Positions 14,335 through 15,678 of a stretch of 15,678 nt of DNA are shown piece after piece. The position numbers were made by a program, and so were the translations under genes. The notes under the pieces were generated by a model that was given only the letters and a program-made list of their open reading frames with translations, ran no database searches and had not been told where the DNA came from. The stretch is from Allomeiothermus sp035760705. Lineage in GTDB: Bacteria > Deinococcota > Deinococci > Deinococcales > Thermaceae. The stretch is from assembly GCA_035760705.1 (NCBI GenBank), contig DASTSL010000026.1, positions 1-15,678 of the forward strand, read 5' to 3'. Every line of letters starts with the position of its first letter. The stretch's first letter is position 1.

Positions 14335-14499
14335 ACTGCCCAAATCCAATTGGCGCTCAAATGCTTCCAGCCACAAAACGCCGTTACGTACGTGCATTTA
14401 GACATTTAATTTGTCTGGTCAGATTACAATCAAATCCATTTGGCTGCAATGAGTTGGGCTCAGAAGTGGGCTCAGCTTCCAGCCTCTCAAGCGGAGCCT
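14335..14499 (+). other. AT-rich noncoding edge of the presumed integrated element
   Basis: This stretch has lower GC than its surroundings and no credible gene. It contains a 14-bp direct repeat with one mismatch (14341-14354 and 14431-14444), an inverted repeat AGACA-N7-TGTCT (14400-14416), and a perfect 8-bp direct repeat GGGCTCAG (14456-14463 and 14468-14475). Repeats of this kind beside an attachment site could be recombinase or excisionase sites; that is inference. Confidence 0.5.
14341..14444. repeat. Pair of 14-bp direct repeats near the attachment site
   Basis: CAAATCCAATTGGC (14341-14354) and CAAATCCATTTGGC (14431-14444) match at 13 of 14 positions and are 90 bp apart. The first begins 7 bp from the tRNA fragment's edge. 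Their spacing suits integrase arm-type sites, but no integrase is visible in the window. Confidence 0.55.
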
Positions 14500-14538
14500 T
14501 AGCATATTTGCTATTGACGTTTCATAACAAATATGCTA
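14500..14538. promoter_or_regulatory. Paired operators flanking a promoter
   Basis: TAGCATATTTGCTA (14500-14513) is nearly palindromic (TAGCA-N4-TGCTA). The reverse complement of 14525-14538 is the same sequence with one change (TAGCATATTTGTTA). The two sites are 25 bp centre to centre. One abuts the -35; the other covers the spacer and the first bases of the -10. This is the geometry of a repressor acting as two dimers. The repressor is unknown; the XRE-type protein encoded downstream is a candidate. Confidence 0.75.
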
Positions 14539-14542
14539 ATAT
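14514..14542 (+). promoter_or_regulatory. Strong promoter of the leaderless small-gene operon
   Basis: TTGACG (14514-14519) and TAATAT (14537-14542) are separated by 17 nt. Transcription should start about 7 nt after the -10, at or next to the GTG at 14549. That makes the mRNA leaderless, a known habit of the Deinococcus-Thermus group. Confidence 0.75.
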
Positions 14543-14548
14543 AGGGGC

Positions 14549-14734
14549 GTGGGCAGGAACAAGGACATCCGCAAAAAGATCGAGGGCCACCGCCGCCAAA
14601 TCGCTTTGCACCAAGAAAAAATCCGCCTCGAGCTAGCCAAACCCACCCCCGATCAGGATGCCATCCGCGACTGGCAAACCCATATTCGCAAACACGAGAT
14701 GCTGATCGAGCGCCTGGAAAAGAAGCTCCCCTAG
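14549..14734 (+). CDS. Small charged helical protein, leaderless GTG start
   Basis: The 61-residue product is almost wholly helical and highly charged, with heptad-like Leu/Ile spacing (DIRKKIEGHRRQIALHQEKI then IRKHEMLIERLEKKL). This suggests a coiled-coil hairpin with a break at KPTPDQD. I do not recognise a family. The start is fixed by the promoter: the GTG at 14549 sits at the predicted transcription start, and there is no Shine-Dalgarno. It is the first gene of the presumed element and is followed 27 bp later by another small coiled-coil gene. A structural or regulatory role cannot be chosen from the sequence. Confidence 0.68.
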   Translation: MGRNKDIRKKIEGHRRQIALHQEKIRLELAKPTPDQDAIRDWQTHIRKHEMLIERLEKKLP

Positions 14735-14761
14735 TTCGATGTTCCTGCCTTAGGAGGTTTT

Positions 14762-15007
14762 ATGGTGAAGACCGAACTCGAGCGGTTTAGCGAACGCAGC
14801 GCGCGCCAATTGCTCGAACTCGAGCGTGAGTGCATCCGCTTTCTCGAGCTACGCAACCGGCTAGCCCACGACGACCTCGACGAAGCCGAGCGCGACCGCT
14901 TGGAAGGTGACCTCTACGCCCAGCTCACCCAGCTCGAGTCCGCCGCCGAGGTCGCCCGCGAGGGCATGGACGCCGTGACCGAGGCGCTCCCGGATGACGA
15001 TGAGTAA
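14762..15007 (+). CDS. Small acidic coiled-coil protein
   Basis: The 81-residue product is helical and rich in Glu, Asp and Leu (ARQLLELERECIRFLELRNRL then EAERDRLEGDLYAQLTQLESAAEVAREGM), with an acidic tail DDDE. I do not recognise the family. AGGAGG at 14752-14757 lies 4 nt before the ATG at 14762 and 7 nt before an in-frame GTG at 14765, so either could be the start. Its 3' end overlaps the start of the HTH gene by 8-14 bp in another frame, a sign of translational coupling. A protein adapter or toxin-antitoxin-like partner of the HTH protein is possible but unproven. Confidence 0.68.
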   Translation: MVKTELERFSERSARQLLELERECIRFLELRNRLAHDDLDEAERDRLEGDLYAQLTQLESAAEVAREGMDAVTEALPDDDE

Positions 15008-15278
15008 GGCTTCCTACGAACCCGATCCGGTGAGCCTCGAGCTGGCGCGAGCCCTCAAAGAGGCTGGGGTCAGTCAGGCTGAGTTGGCCCGACGGCTGGG
15101 GGTGAAGCCACCCTCAATCGCCCGGCTATTTTCGCCGCGTTATACCGGCCACAGCCTCCGCAGCCTGCGCGAGATCGCCAAGGCTTTGGGAATGCGGCTT
15201 GAGGTGCGGCTGCTCCGAGATTCGGGTGACGACTCCTCGCCAGCCAACCTAGCGTTTGAACAACTCGAACCCCGCTGA
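14994..15278 (+). CDS. XRE/Cro-type helix-turn-helix protein
   Basis: The protein of 92-94 residues carries one HTH_XRE domain at about residues 10-68: LELARALKEAGVSQAELARRLGVKPPSIARLFSP (the SQAELARRLGV-PPSIARL turn is textbook), then LRSLREIAKALGMRLEVRL. It should bind DNA as a dimer, as a phage-type repressor or an antitoxin-like regulator. It starts at the ATG at 14994 or 15000 within the end of the previous gene, so the two are co-translated. It could be the repressor acting on the paired operators at 14500-14538. Its last 30 bp overlap the end of the facing gene. Confidence 0.82.
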   Translation: MTMSKASYEPDPVSLELARALKEAGVSQAELARRLGVKPPSIARLFSPRYTGHSLRSLREIAKALGMRLEVRLLRDSGDDSSPANLAFEQLEPR

Positions 15279-15518
15279 CAGTACCCCCCCTAGCAGCAAC
15301 CACACCACCGCTTGGATCAACCCTGAAAACTGGCGCTGATTCTCTATTTTGGCCTCGAGCCTGCCGATGGCCTGATTAATAGCGGCCAGGGCTGATGGAA
15401 GCCCCTCGAGGGCCTCCAGCCGCCGGGAGTGCTCGTCGAGCACCGCCGAGTGGCGCTCGTTGCCGCGCTCCAGGCGCTCAAGGCGTTCGTAAATTCGCTG
15501 CATCTCCGGCTCCATCAT
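15249..15518 (-). CDS. Coiled-coil plus single transmembrane protein, XhlA-like
   Basis: The 89-residue product starts at the ATG at 15518, with an ATG at 15515 as alternative. It has a long amphipathic coiled coil (MQRIYERLERLERGNERHSAVLDEHSRRLEALEG, then AINQAIGRLEAKIE) followed by one C-terminal membrane helix (LIQAVVWLLLGGVLSAGFELF) and KR. That layout and size match the XhlA family of phage and prophage lysis-associated membrane proteins; similar coiled-coil/TM small proteins also occur outside phages. GAGGGTGGG precedes the start. The upstream gene ends 7 nt before, so it is second in a minus-strand operon. It converges with, and overlaps by 30 bp, the HTH gene. Confidence 0.65.
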   Translation of the reverse strand: MMEPEMQRIYERLERLERGNERHSAVLDEHSRRLEALEGLPSALAAINQAIGRLEAKIENQRQFSGLIQAVVWLLLGGVLSAGFELFKR

Positions 15519-15525
15519 CCCACCC

Positions 15526-15678
15526 TCACCATCGCACCCCCCCGCCGATCGCCCAGCGCCAGCCCTCCAGCCCATCCAGACTGCGGCCTAGCTCGAGGGC
15601 GACCCACCATCCCGACCCGTAGTAGGCCAGCACGCGGTAGGGCGTGATCTGGGGGCCGAGCAGGCGCAGCTCGAGCCC
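15526..15678 (-). CDS. 3' end of an unidentified gene, possibly phage-related
   Basis: An open frame enters from the window edge and ends at a TGA (15528-15526), 7 nt before the start of the XhlA-like gene. The visible 50 residues include RLLGPQITPYRVLAYYGSGWWVALELG and end GWRWAIGGGVRW. This aromatic-rich composition looks like real protein. I cannot identify it. The tight spacing suggests an operon with the XhlA-like gene. No start is visible. Confidence 0.5.
   Translation of the reverse strand, partial: GLELRLLGPQITPYRVLAYYGSGWWVALELGRSLDGLEGWRWAIGGGVRW

Noticed and set aside
14280..14400. Possible group I intron splitting tRNA-Leu(UAA) at the anticodon, as in cyanobacteria
   Set aside because: The sequence before the 3' half does not end in the expected G, no 5' tRNA half is seen within the window, and a promoter with genes on the other strand follows within about 200 bp.
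14227..14409. Open frame giving a GDGTRTHTGF-type peptide
   Set aside because: This is the well-known spurious translation of a tRNA-Leu region on the opposite strand; it crosses the terminator and the tRNA fragment.
14361..14636. 91-residue plus-strand frame crossing the operators
   Set aside because: It would read through AT-rich noncoding DNA and the promoter into the wrong frame of the leaderless gene.

Overview
This 15.7 kb window is GC-rich bacterial DNA. It most resembles the Thermus/Meiothermus lineage: Thermus-like protein sequences, dense GTG/ATG overlaps, at least one apparently leaderless gene, and CTCGAG repeated about every 275 bp. The species cannot be fixed from the window. 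The layout falls into four regions: acetate metabolism, an envelope energy-coupling operon, a tRNA block, and the edge of an integrated element.

Region 1 (1-9908) concerns acetate or short-chain acid uptake and activation. A 5' fragment of an acetyl-CoA synthetase gene lies on the minus strand. Diverging from it is an 887-residue protein in which a complete IclR-type regulator (HTH plus effector domain) is fused by a Pro-rich linker to a full acetyl-CoA-synthetase-like domain. A stand-alone paralogue of that synthetase follows directly. Next come a DUF485 membrane protein and an ActP-type acetate/cation symporter with their own promoter, ended by a strong terminator. A cNMP/CBS/DUF294 nucleotidyltransferase protein and a DEDDh exonuclease follow. 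The likely logic is import (ActP), activation (synthetases), and sensing or signalling (the IclR fusion and the DUF294 protein). The synthetase half of the fusion keeps its adenylation motifs but departs from consensus in the loop that lines the CoA tunnel, so it may be a ligand sensor rather than a normal enzyme.

Region 2 (9909-13524) starts with about 300 bp showing no convincing gene. It continues with a compact operon: a TolQ/ExbB-like protein, a TolR/ExbD-like protein, a 496-residue TonB/TolA-like Pro-rich protein whose C-terminal domain is not a recognisable TonB domain, and a secreted protein of unknown function.

Region 3 (13525-14268) holds initiator and elongator methionine tRNA genes 2 nt apart on the minus strand, with a good promoter and a terminator. 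Diverging from them is an unrecognised 124-residue protein. A second minus-strand terminator follows.

Region 4 (14280-15678) appears to be the left edge of an integrated element. It opens with a 3' fragment of a tRNA-Leu(UAA) gene that breaks off at the anticodon loop, still followed by that gene's terminator. Beyond it lie AT-rich DNA with short direct repeats, then a strong promoter with two near-identical 14-bp operators driving an apparently leaderless GTG-start small gene. Next are a coiled-coil small protein and an overlapping XRE-type HTH gene. Facing these from the right are an XhlA-like coiled-coil/transmembrane small protein and the 3' end of another gene.
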